Assembly (NCBI GenBank): GCA_022814615.1
Contig: JAKLNE010000001.1
Coordinates: 1,240,001 to 1,304,000, forward strand
Source of the DNA: Waltergamsia citrina
Lineage: Eukaryota > Ascomycota > Sordariomycetes > Hypocreales > Bionectriaceae
DNA: 64,000 bases
Direction of reading: 5' to 3'
The notes beneath the pieces are model-generated. The model saw nothing but the letters and a program-made list of their open reading frames with translations. It was not told the DNA's origin and ran no database searches. Position numbers and translations under genes: made by a program. Below, piece after piece: positions 23,308-34,864 of the stretch (positions within the stretch are counted from its first letter, which is position 1; the number at the start of each line of letters is the position of its first letter).

Positions 23308-24313
23308 GCAGGCTTTCAACATTATGTATTCCCTTTGTGTTTCTTCACGTTTCTTATGAAAGGGAGGTTTGCAATGAAAGCGTGGTCTCTTAAAGCACTT
23401 GGAAACATGATACCCGATATTTCCTCTTTTGTCATGAATTTCCTTCTTCTTGTTTCGAGATGCTGTAACGAATGTGTCTACGACAACAAAACCGCATATG
23501 ATGAGGGGCATTTTTTCTTGGTATGCTTCTTCAATTTTCTTTTCATTGTTGATTTTATGGTTTTTTTATTACTATCGCCTTACTTTGATGATGGGCGTTA
23601 GACGGCATTGGGTCTCTCTCAGAAAACGGAGCGGGTTAGACGGGGGTTATATACCACACACACACACACGAGGCGTAAATACGGTATTTTGGTTTCTGCG
23701 AGCGTGTGATTTCCGTTCTCTCTCTTCCCCCCTATCTCACCTGTTGCGACCTGCTTGCCGGCAACGACATCTCGGCTCAGGCTAGAGCAAGCTACGTCTT
23801 CTGATCGAGAGAGGTATGAACATTGAGCTTTGGAGCATCATGTCTTGAGATGCTGGTCTTTGGATGTTTGAAGATTAGAGCAATGGGATACGGGAAACAT
23901 TATGAGACGCAATAAGGAAAGAAAAGACATGTATTTTAGTAAAGAGTCAAGCTTAAGACGTGACAGCACGATGATGAGTCGCATCTACACTATTCTCTAG
24001 GTAGTAAATGAGGCCTATTTAAAACAATGATTATCTAGTGTCTCATTTCAACAGCTTGTTTGTGTGGGCCGGCGCTGATGTCGCCTTTGGTTGGCAGAAT
24101 GGTATGTTGTTGGGATGAGGCAAGCATGAGCTTTCTTTGAAAGACGCTCTCATTCTACATGTCTCTGGGAGGAGACTACTATAAAAGCAAACCGCTCATT
24201 ACGTTTGGGCGGTCATGCCTAGGCACAAGTCAAGGTTGATCTACCAAGGTAAATTCAATTCTATAGCTGGCTATCATACCGTAAATGGTAAATATCAATC
24301 ATCTCTAAGTAGT
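23308..24313. other. Convergent 3' region, WC-1 and UGGT
   Basis: 1.0 kb holding the two 3' UTRs. It has a (CA)7 microsatellite at 23655-23669 and T-rich stretches around 23500-23580. No gene seen. Confidence 0.6.
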
Positions 24314-27300
24314 CTAGAGCTCATCCTTTGTATGAACGGGCTCCTCCTCAAAGCGGCGACTCTTCGTATTAACGTCCTCTGCCGCAGCCTCTTTCTCGAC
24401 ATTCTCAGTCCCTCCCTTTCTCCGTCTATCGAGCGCCGCAATTTCATCATCATACACTGTCCACTCGGGCACCTGCCTCCTGGCGCGGTCAAGCTTGGGC
24501 TCTTTTGTCTCTGGGTTGTTGCACAGGTCAATCGTCCGCGCATCAGCTTGGCTCTCGTCGCTGCACCATGTTTCGCACCATAACCATTCTTGCGGTAGGC
24601 TGTGGATGGGAATCTGGAACTGCATATTGTTGGGAAGATCCTGATCCAGGTTGGACAGACTGTTTGGATCGGCAGATAGTGTGTGGTATTGCTGCCGAAG
24701 CCTATCGCCAGCAGCCAGTTGTCGGAAACGACGTAGGTCTACGACATAGAGTGCTGAAATGTGGTAAGGTCGACCACGGAGGTAGTTGGCCCAGTAACCT
24801 TGCTTCCAGAAGCGGAAGCCTTCCATCTCCGTGCGTGAGTCACACATAGGGGTGAAGCCGTACGGAGCGCCCTCCAAGTCGTGGTTGACAAGGTCGATCA
24901 TGTCCGTGCGAACGATTTGATCAGCATCGACAAAGATAACCTTGTCGAGCGACAACGGGAACAGCACGTCCAGGAACAGGATTTTATAGCCCCAAATCTC
25001 GCGCTGCTTCTCTTTTTGCTGACGGAGCCAGTGCGGCCATTTGAGGGTGACCATCTCGTATTTGAACCCGTACTCCTCGGCCATGTGAGGGATGAACTCC
25101 TTAAAGGAAGGCGAGAGGAACTGTTCAATGAACCAGAACTTGACAGTGTGCTTGGTGTTCCTCATGACAGAGACCATCATAATGTTGAGCATACGCTCAT
25201 ACAAATGGCCGCTGGCGACAGAGAAGATGTTGATATCAGCATGTGCTTGTTCCGCGACCTCATTCTGCTTGGAGCCGCCAAACAGACTTTCGGCAAACTT
25301 GAGACCCTTAGACACAAGGCCGTCATCTGAAGACTCAGGAACTTCAAGCACATCGGCCTTCTCCATACCCGGGTTTCGTTCCAGTCGGGGATACAAGGTC
25401 GTTCCCTTAAAGTCAATGATGGCCACCTCAGTACCCTCATCACCTGGCACAGGCTCCCATCCATGGGCTCCAATGCTCTTGATATTGTAGATCTCTGCGC
25501 TTCTCCCTTCTTTCAACTTGATGTTGTAGAATCCGGGGTTCGCTTTGAACTGGAAGTATCCAAGGTTCGCCATGATGATCGTGTCGGTCAGTAGCGGGTC
25601 TGAGGCAGTAGCGAGAACTAACTGGGCACCTTTTGGTGGAGCGCCCCTACCTTCGCGAGAGTGACCTTCGATCAAAATGTGCTCGAGTTCGTACAGCGCC
25701 TCGACATCGCTCTTGACAGTACTTAGTTTGATATTGTCCAGGTCATGAACTGAGGTTTCGGGTGAAACAAGCCAGGCTGGAGGTACGTTCATGCCCGCTG
25801 TTAGCAAGGCCTCAGAGGGAAGTCCCTTGAATGTTGCGTTCTTAGATCTAAGCTTGCCACTTTCATCGAAGGAAGGCTTGGACTCGAGAACATAGCGGAA
25901 GAACCGCTTGACAGGGAGCTCTGAAATCTTGTCTTTCGGGTTCATGAATAGCTTCACGTATACGCCGTCTAGCTCAGAAAGAACTTTGAGGATCGGAGCC
26001 CAACGCTGACCTTGTTCACTCAGAGGGTTCAAAAGACCGACAATGTGTACACTGGCTTTTTCGGGGTCGCCAACCTCGAAGGCAGTATGCTTTGATGCCC
26101 ACTGGTCCCAAATACAGGTTCGAAGACTTGGCGCTGACTCAAAGATGCCTTCAGGCAGATCCGAAGAAGTCGAGAGGGCTGTGAGCGATGTGAATTTGGC
26201 CGCTGATATGGGATCCGCTAGTTTCTCTCCAAGACCAAGGTCATCCAGTGCCTCGTAGACCGGCGTGATGCGGTTGATCTTCTCAAATGTAAGCAGTTCT
26301 TTGAAGTCATCCTCCTCGAAGGAGTCACCAAGAGAGATAGGTCCAACAATGCGTCCGTTGAGGATCAGCGACTGCGTTCCGCGAGCCAATTTTGATGTCG
26401 ACAGGAAACGATCAAGGGCAACCTGATAAGCTTCGGAGCGCTCCGAGCTCAGCTGAATTGCCAAGAGTGCTTCCAAATCTTCTATTTTCTCGATGGCGTC
26501 AAGTTTCTTGGAGGAGGCCAACAAGTCTGCAACAGATTTGGACTCTCCTAGAGCGGGGTTGTCTATGATGTCCAGACGGACTCCAGGATTGTTGCGCTTG
26601 AATTTAAGCGCCTCTAGGAGAAGACTGCGGCCATGCGAGGAGGCGAGATCTGAGACAACAGAGAGAACAGCCCAATCCTCCTTCGCAGCCTTTGGATCAC
26701 TTTGAAGGCTTGGAACTTGGTCAAAGAGATCGTGGTGATTGCTGTACGTCTGGCTAATGTCAAGAAATCGGATCGACTTGTCATCTTCAGGCGAAATATA
26801 GGCGTTTCGCTTAGACGCAGCATTCTCGATAAAGATGCCAGGGATCCATACGTCGTCATCGATCAGGCCCTTGAAGACTCGCATCTGGATGGTTTGCAAG
26901 TCTTCGGTCAATTTCATGCTTACGGTCTGCATCCAGCTCTTCTCTCGAGGAACTGCGACACCATTGACCATGACCACACGGTGTCCAGAAGCTGTTTTCA
27001 ATCTGTGTGACCAGTGTTTAGCCAGCTCTGTTTGCTGCGAATATGATTCAAGCTCCAGAACCTGATCTAGAGTCTTTGCAATTGCATCGGCTTGAAGTTC
27101 ATTGGAGTTGATGGCGCTCGAAAAGGCGTCTTCGTGCGTGACTGAGCCGGGATCTTGCGAAAGCTCCTTGAAATAGTCCGACATTGCTGCCACTCCATAG
27201 TCCTCAGCCAGATGATAAGCGATTTTGGCTTGTTTTGCAGCATCAGGCGTGTTGGTAATAGGGGCAAGTCCGAAGTGAACGGGTATGCCACGTCTGATCA

Positions 27301-28905
27301 AGCTCAATACTTGGGACAAGACTGTCAAATCATCTGGGTCGGATAGATCAGCGGGTAGGATTAGGGTGAACATGTTTTTCGCAATTGGTGGAAGTTGGCC
27401 TGGGAAGGTCCGTTGAAGCAGCTATTGTCGTGGAATATTAGAACAAATCCGTTGGATTGTGGTCTTAGACAGCACTTACCGCATCGACTGTTCGTGGATA
27501 ATCAGAATATTGTTTGTCCTTTTCCAGATCATTCAACCAAATGATCACCCTTCCTTCTTCTTGACGATCTGTCCAATCTAGGCGCTGAGGTTCTTTCTTC
27601 GTCTTGGCAGCAGCAACTCGCTCATGACCAAGCAATGACACTGCCTGCTTTCCACTGAAGCCCAAGTCACGCACTCCTTGCAGCAGTGTACGTTCACGGC
27701 GGATCATATCCACGAGACCGAATGGCTCAATTTGCCGCTCAGTAAGCTGGACACCATTGATCCACAATGAGTTGACCCCAGGAGGCGCTGCCACCTGACG
27801 ATTCTCTTGATGTTCTACCAAATAATACTGATCAACCTCAAGATTCGCAATTGACGCCGAGTATTTTGGTATATCCTGAGTGAATTTGATAAGAGTATCG
27901 AAAGGAGATTCACTCTGTAGGATGAAGTAAGCCGCGTTCAAGCCCAGACCCGAGAGTTCAGATGTCGAAAGCGGTTTCAAATCCGTAATCTCTTCGACAT
28001 TGTCGAGGTCGACATCAGGAAGGTCGGAGTCTGGAGCAGCTTTGGTATCCTTGGCCCCGTCCTCGGCTTCACGGTCATCAATGACAATATAGTCGGTCCT
28101 TTTGAGAGCTAGCTCGACACCATAGCCACTGACGAAGAGCTCATTTGAGGTAGCTTGCTGACCTCTGCGGTATCGAAGTCGATACTGTACTTCTCCCTTG
28201 GCAGCTGCTTCGGACAACGCTTTGTGAAGGGCGCCGAAATGTTCGGAGGTTGGGTCAGCGTAGAGCACAGCGTCCTTTCCCGACCCAATGACCCGTTCAA
28301 AGGGCAAGGCATTCAATTTACTGGAGGATGTGATTAGCGTGAAACCCCAAGCAGTCTAGGTAGAAGACTCACGTTGAAAATGAGGATCGCTTAGTGGGCT
28401 CCTTCATCTGAGGATCACAGTACTGGTTGCCATCGTAAAGAATCCAGTTTGAGCAGTCGCCACCATCGCCCACAACAGGTTCAATTGCAGTGGAATAATG
28501 TTGGTAATGAGCCTCGATTTTCGGAGCAGCAGAGCGGAGCGATAGTGCAAGATTGAAGGTAGAAATTGCATCTGGAGTGGTAATATGGCCATCCTGGCGC
28601 AACACATCGAGGAAAGAAGAGTACAGCTCCTGCTCAGTGGCAGCTGAGGAGAAATGTCCACTGGCAACTCGATCAAGAAGTGGAAAGTATGAAGATGCAT
28701 TCTCTGAAGCAGCAGTCTCGCTAGAGGCCATTAGCATGGTCAGATAGCCAAAGAGATTTTCAAAGACTTACATGAGTTCTAAAAGATAAGGCCCGGCTGG
28801 GAAAGCAGCCTTGAGCCCTATGTTGACGCTAGGAGAGGCTGATACTAGCAGAGCTCCCGCAAGCACCTTGAGAAGACCCCAAGGAAGCTTCGAGAAGCGT
28901 ATCAT
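24314..28905 (-). CDS. UDP-glucose:glycoprotein glucosyltransferase (UGGT)
   Basis: ER folding sensor that re-glucosylates misfolded N-glycoproteins so they re-enter the calnexin cycle. Four exons: 28772-28905, 28373-28720, 27480-28320, 24314-27421, joined in phase to 1,476 aa, the normal length. Seen: a signal peptide in exon 1 (KLPWGLLKVLAGALLVSASP); thioredoxin-like sensor repeats through the N-terminal two thirds, with PYLLELIETAASENAS at the first junction; and a C-terminal GT24 catalytic domain from about residue 1170 with INIFSVASGHLYERML, the DxD motif VIFVDADQ (Asp1273, Asp1275) and DQDLPN. The chain ends VHTKDEL, an ER-retrieval signal. It is divergently arranged with the alpha-COP gene across 764 bp. 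Confidence 0.96.
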
Positions 28906-29669
28906 GATGACGGTGTTGTCTTAATTGTCTGCTTGACATCCACGCTCCTTCTGGGCCTAGCTCTAGCATGAATGCAAGATCGAGTATGAGCGTAATGGGC
29001 TGTTCCGTAAGAGCTTGGGGGACTTGAAATTGCCAATGACAAGGAATAATTTTCTTAAAGCTCAAAATTGCTGAATGAAGAAAAAGACGAGATAAAGTTC
29101 GCGAGAGCAATTATAGAGCGAGCCGGCCGCCCTTCAACGAACTTGCACAGACATGCAGATGAGGTTCAACTTTGAGTACAAGTATTATCAGTGGACACCT
29201 ATGGCAACTTAATGGCTGGCTGGTCTGAATGGCAGGGCACCAAAAACAGTCTAGCTGTATTTAATGACGTTCCGTCCAGGGGTTCTATTCTGCTAGGACC
29301 GTTGTTTGGTGGGGTGGCTTTTACTCGTAGTGTGGCTTCGAGCCTGTACGTACCGCTTAATGGCTGGATTTCACCGCCTGGCGCAATTCGGCTCAACGAT
29401 TATGCGGTCCCTCGCCAGCCCACAATTGGGGGCCCGCTGCTCAGGACAACTTGAAGGACACGATGCGCAACAGTAACAGGAGGCGCACCCCAAACTCCAC
29501 CACGCCGACCACCAACTTGAGGCTGTCTTGCTGGCCACATTGCAACAATCATTGACCCAGGCGGATTGGCCGATATAGAGAGGTGGTCCTCAGTTGTGAA
29601 CCTTGCACCTTCTTCGTTACTGGAACTGGAATTGGATGCAAGAAGCTGCGGCTTCACCTCCTCGCCAAG
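28906..29669. promoter_or_regulatory. Bidirectional promoter region, UGGT and alpha-COP
   Basis: 764 bp between divergent start codons of two secretory-pathway genes. I looked for a CCAAT-N9-CCACG-type unfolded-protein element and did not find one. An ATG at 29635 opens a frame that overlaps the alpha-COP start in another frame. Confidence 0.55.
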
Positions 29670-32600
29670 ATGCAGTCCTCACCTGGAATGTTGACCAAAG
29701 TACGAACAACTTGTCCAATCCACCAGAGTTCAAAGCTCACCAGTTAACCCTTCTCCAGTTCGAATCGAAATCCTCGCGAGCAAAGGGCATTGCCTTTCAC
29801 CCTAAGCGGTACGTCTGCTTCTCCCTTCATCCCATCCCGCCTCCCCGCACCTGCTCTCGTTGAGCATCGAGTCGCATGCTGACTTACCTCGCTTTGCAGA
29901 CCATGGATCCTCGTATCACTACATTCGTCTACCATTCAGCTATGGGACTACCGCATGGGAACCCTTATCGATAGATTCGAAGAACACGATGGTCCAGTCC
30001 GAGGCATTGACTTTCACAAAACCCAGCCGCTCTTCGTTTCCGGCGGAGACGATTACAAGATCAAAGTCTGGTCTTACCAGACTCGACGCTGCCTATTCAC
30101 CCTGAATGGCCATTTGGATTACATTCGAACTGTCTTCTTCCATCACGAATTGCCATGGATTCTTTCCGCCTCCGACGACCAGACCATCCGCATATGGAAC
30201 TGGCAGAACCGTTCTTTGAGTAAGCCAACATTCCACCCCATTGCACCCAAATGGCCCTGGGTAGGCTGGGCTGACCTTTTTCCTAGTTTGCACCATGACC
30301 GGACACAACCACTATGCCATGTGCGCGCAATTCCACCCCAAGGAAGACCTCGTGGTCTCGGCTTCCCTCGATCAGTCCGTCCGTGTTTGGGATATCTCAG
30401 GTCTACGCAAGAAACACTCCGCCCCGACTTCCATGAGCTTCGAGGATCAGGTGGCTCGAGCCAACCAGAACCAGGCTGATATGTTTGGAAATACCGACGC
30501 TGTGGTAAAATTCGTCTTGGAGGGACACGATCGCGGAGTCAACTGGGTGGCTTTCCACCCTACCATGCCCTTAATTGTCTCTGCAGGCGACGACCGTCTG
30601 GTGAAGCTTTGGCGAATGAGCGAGACCAAAGCTTGGGAGGTCGATACATGCCGTGGACACTTCCAGAACGCCGAGGGGTGTTTGTTCCATCCCCACCAAG
30701 ATCTGATCCTCTCTTGCGGCGAGGATAAGACCATCCGAGTCTGGGACTTGAACAAGCGCACAGCTGTCCAGTCTTTCAAGAGGGAGAGCGACCGCTTTTG
30801 GGTTATCGCTGCTCATCCTGAGATCAATCTTTTCGCTGCTGGTCATGACAATGGTGTCATGGTGTTCAAGTTGGAGCGAGAGCGTCCCGCCTCTGCATCT
30901 CACCAAAACCAACTCTTCTACGTCACCAAGGAGAAGACCGTCAAGTCTTACGACTTTCAGAAGAACGTGGAGAGCCCGACACTTCTTTCCCTGAAGAAGC
31001 TCGGCAGCCCCTGGGTTGCTCCCCGCACGATCTCTTACAACCCTGCCGAGAAATCAGTTCTAGTCATCTCGCCTGCTGACGGAGGTTCTTACGAGCTTGT
31101 CAACCTACCCAAGGATGGCAGTGGCGCTATTGAGCCCACTGAGACAAAGCGCGGGTCTGGAAACTCGGCTATTTTCGTGGCGCGTAACCGATTCGCAGTT
31201 CTCAGCACCAGCAGCCAGGTCATCGACATCAAGGACCTCTCCAATAACATCACACGCTCCTTCAAGCCCCCAGCTGGCACATCTGACATTTACTTTGGCG
31301 GTACTGGTAACCTACTCATCATCACGCCGACCGCCGTTCACCTCTACGACATCCAGCAGAAGAAGAGCACCGCCGAGCTCTCGGTCAGTGGCGTCAAATA
31401 CGTCATCTGGTCTAACGACGGGCTTTACGCGGCTCTGCTAAGCAAGCACAATGTCACCATTGTGACGAAGACGCTTGAGCAAGTCAGTACTCTTCACGAG
31501 ACGATTCGTATTAAGAGCGCTACGTGGGATGACGCTGGCGTCCTTATTTACTCTACCCTCAACCACGTCAAGTACACTCTGCTCAATGGTGACAATGGTA
31601 TCGTCCGGACGCTTGACCAGACTGTGTACCTCGTACGCGTCAAGGGTCGCAATGTCTACTGCCTTGATCGTTCAGCGAAGCCTCGCATTCTACAGATCGA
31701 CCCTACCGAGTATCGTTTCAAGCTGGCTTTGGTCAAGAGGAACTACGAGGAGATGCTGCACATCATCCGGACATCTAGCTTGGTCGGACAGTCCATCATC
31801 TCATATCTGCAGAAGAAGGGCTACCCTGAGATTGCTTTGCAGTTTGTGCAGGACCCCACCACTCGCTTCGATCTGGCCATTGAATGTGGAAACCTCGATG
31901 TCGCAGTGGAGATGGCAAAGGAGCTGGAGAAGCCCAGCCTCTGGACTCGTCTTGGAACTGAGGCTCTCGCACATGGCAACCATCAGATCGTAGAGATGAG
32001 CTACCAGAAGCTGAAACAATTTGACAAGCTCTCCTTCCTGTATCTGGCTACTGGAGATCACTCCAAGCTCGCAAGAATGGCCAAGATTGCCGAGCATCGA
32101 GGCGACTTTACATCGCGTTTCCAGAATGCGATTTATCTTGGAGAGGTGGAAGACCGCATTCAGATGTTCAAAGAGATTGATCTATGTAAGTGCTTTGATG
32201 TGCTGTACTTATTTATACGACCACAACTGACAGTTTGCAGATCCTTTGGCTTACATGACTGCCAAGTCCCACGGGCTGGATGAGGAATGCCAGGCTATTC
32301 TGGAGGCAACTGGCTTGACAGAAGACCAGATTACCATGCCCAAGATTGGCCAGCCACTGGCTCCAAGCCAGGCCGTCGTCCCGACACACAAGGCCAACTG
32401 GCCTACCAAGGCTGGTTCGACGTCATTCTTTGAGAAAGCTCTTCTTGGGCAAGTTGAAGGTCTGTCACTCGACGACGAGCCTGCAGCCGCTAATGGGATG
32501 GACCTCGATGAAGGGGAAGACGACTCAGCTGCTAAGCGCAACGGTGCTCTCATCGACGACGATGATGAGGATGCTGCTGGGTGGGATATGGGCGATGATA

Positions 32601-33665
32601 TTGTCCCTGAGGTGGAGAGTGACTTTGTCAATGTAGACAGCGCCGAGGCGGGCGGAGCTGGCAGCAGCGAAGCTGATCTGTGGGCTCGCAACTCGCCTTT
32701 AGCTGTTGACCACGTTGCTGGTGGCTCTTTCGAATCCGCTATGCAGCTCCTGAACCGCCAAGTTGGCGCTGTCAACTTCGCTCCCCTCAAGCCTCGTTTC
32801 TTGGAGGTGTACCAGGCCTCCAAGACATTCCTGCCGGCTTCTTCTGGTCTGCCACCGTTGATCAACTACGTTCGCAGGACAATCGACGAGACCGATCCCC
32901 GCCAAGTCCTACCGATCGTGCCGCGGGATTTAGAAACTTTGGCCGCCAATGACCTACAAAAGGGCTATGACTCTATGAAAGCCAACAAACTTGATGACGG
33001 CCTCAATCTCTTCAAGGGTATCCTCCACGCTATCCTGGTTAACGCTGTTGCCAGTGAGGGCGAGGTGTCTGAGGCCAAGAAGTTGATTGCCTCCGCCAGT
33101 GAATATGCTGTTGCTATGGGCATTGAGCTGGCCAGGCGGAAGCTTGGCAGCCAGGAGACTCTGGCAAACGACCCAGCTGCCTTGAAGAAGAGCCTTGAGC
33201 TCTCAGCCTACTTCACTATCCCCAAGATCGAAGTGCCCCACAGGCAACTTGCTCTGCTGAGCGCCATGCAGCTGGCTGTGAAGAACAAGAACTACAACTC
33301 TGCTCTCGGCTTCGCCAACCGCATTATTGCGAATGGAGGAGCCAGCAAGATTGTTGAAAACGTAAGTTCTAAATTTTGATGACCCAGTATTCCAGCTATG
33401 ATATACTAACCTTCATACACAGGCCAAGAAGACTAAGGCTCAGTGCGAGCGCAACCCCAACGACGCGATTGAGATTGATTTTGACCAATTCGCCGACTTT
33501 GAGATTTGCGCCGCCAGCCACACGCCCATCTATAGCGGCGATCCCCACGAGAAGTGTGCCTTTGACGGATCCATGTACCACACCAAGTACAAGGGTAGCG
33601 TGTGCAGGGTCTGCGAGGTTTGCGAGATTGGCAAGAACGGAAGCGGCCTGAAGCTGTTCGCATAG
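29670..33665 (+). CDS. COP1: Coatomer subunit alpha (alpha-COP)
   Basis: Large subunit of the COPI coat that returns proteins from Golgi to ER. Six exons: 29670-29699, 29759-29808, 29900-30219, 30287-32185, 32241-33361, 33423-33665, giving 1,220 aa, the usual length. Seen: about seven WD40 repeats in residues 1-310 (RPWILVSLHSSTIQLWDYR, GGDDYKIKVW, SASDDQTIRIWNW, SASLDQSVRVWDISG, SAGDDRLVKLWR, SCGEDKTIRVWDL), the beta-propeller that reads KKxx retrieval signals; a second propeller to about 600; then alpha-solenoid; and a C-terminal domain with Cys-rich CRVCEVCEIGK near the end. The first exon is only 10 codons, and all junction codons (KFESKS, HPKRPW, SLICTM, DLYPLA) restore conserved sequence. 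Confidence 0.97.
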
Positions 33666-33983
33666 AGAGTTATAATGATGACGACTTGGCGTTGAGAAAC
33701 ATCGCTAGAAAGATGAATTGTGGGTTTTGTTCTAAGGATAAAAGGGCCCTTTTGTCGAAACCAAAAATGGACGGGTGGAAATGGGGCGAGTCAAATGTTG
33801 TTCAACTTGGCTTTGAATGAGATAAAAAGTGAAAGCTCAATAAGACCAAAATCTATATCGTATCGCATTGCGTAGCACAGTAATTCACACCAGTTAAAAG
33901 AAGAGGCCTCGAGTAAGGCTTTCATACGTTTTGAGATTAATACATGTATGCTGTCTATTCACCCTAGCGCTGCCGAGCAACGC
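33666..33983. other. Convergent 3' region, alpha-COP and Rpn12
   Basis: 318 bp with both 3' UTRs. Nothing else seen. Confidence 0.6.
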
Positions 33984-34864
33984 TCAAACAATCGTCTCGA
34001 GCTCGCGGGCATAGCCCAGGGTGTTCTCTATCACCATCTGACTCATCTCCTTGTTCTGAGTACCCTCATCACCCTCCGTAGCGTCCGGGAAGTAAATGTG
34101 GCCGTCTTTGACGATCCAGCCTCGGTGCTGGGCGAAAGACACGACGTCGCCCTCCGAGTCGAGGAACAGAAGGGATTTGGTGGGGCTGATGGGCAGGCTG
34201 GGGTAAGCTCGTTCGCTGCTGCTAGCGATTTCGGAGCGGATCTGGTTCTTTAGGATCTAGAAAATAGATTGTAAGGTTAGTGAAATCATCACGAGACCAG
34301 TTGGGGAGATAATCGATTACGAACCTCTGAGAAGACGCTGTACTCGTCACACGGAACCTCACTGCTCTTCATAGCCTTCCAAACACGATCATAGCTCCCC
34401 TCCATCAACCACCTCTCCAACCTCACCGGATACCCCAAGTATCTATCCCCCTCAACATCCACATCCCCTCCCTCCCGATTCGCCAAACTCTCCAACTCGG
34501 AATGAAACTCGGCATACCGTCCCTGCGTCAACAGCAACAACAAACTCAACCCCGTAACCTTATTCCTCTCAGCGGGGTTAGGCGGCAACCTCGAACTGGG
34601 CAGCTCATAAAACGGCTGAAGCTGCTGAACGTAGCGGGTGAAGGCTTCCGGGTTGCGGGCGCGGATGGCGAAGAGGGCGCCTTGTTCGTAGGTCTCGCGG
34701 GCAAGGGTCAGGACGGATTGGGAGGCGTCGGGGGAGGGGTGGAGGGCTTTGAGGTTGAGGAGGGCGAGTTTGGCTTTGGAGAGGAGGGCATTGGCGTCGG
34801 AGTAGGTCATGGAGGGGGATTGTTTGAGCTGGGAGAGGATTTGGGAGAGGTTGCGTTCGGCCAT
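33984..34864 (-). CDS. RPN12: 26S proteasome regulatory subunit Rpn12
   Basis: Lid subunit of the 19S regulatory particle, needed for final lid assembly. Exons 34325-34864 and 33984-34256 give 270 aa, close to the yeast proteins (about 270-274). I start at the ATG at 34864 (MAERNLSQIL) because the longer frame begins with GTG. Seen: N-terminal helical repeats and a PCI/CSN8-like C-terminal domain (LERWLMEGSYDRVW, ILKNQIRSEIASSSERAY, FLDSEGDVVSFAQHRGW). The intron donor is GTTCGT, a weak match to consensus, but the joined sequence is conserved. It converges with alpha-COP and is divergent from the Skt5-like gene. Confidence 0.93.
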
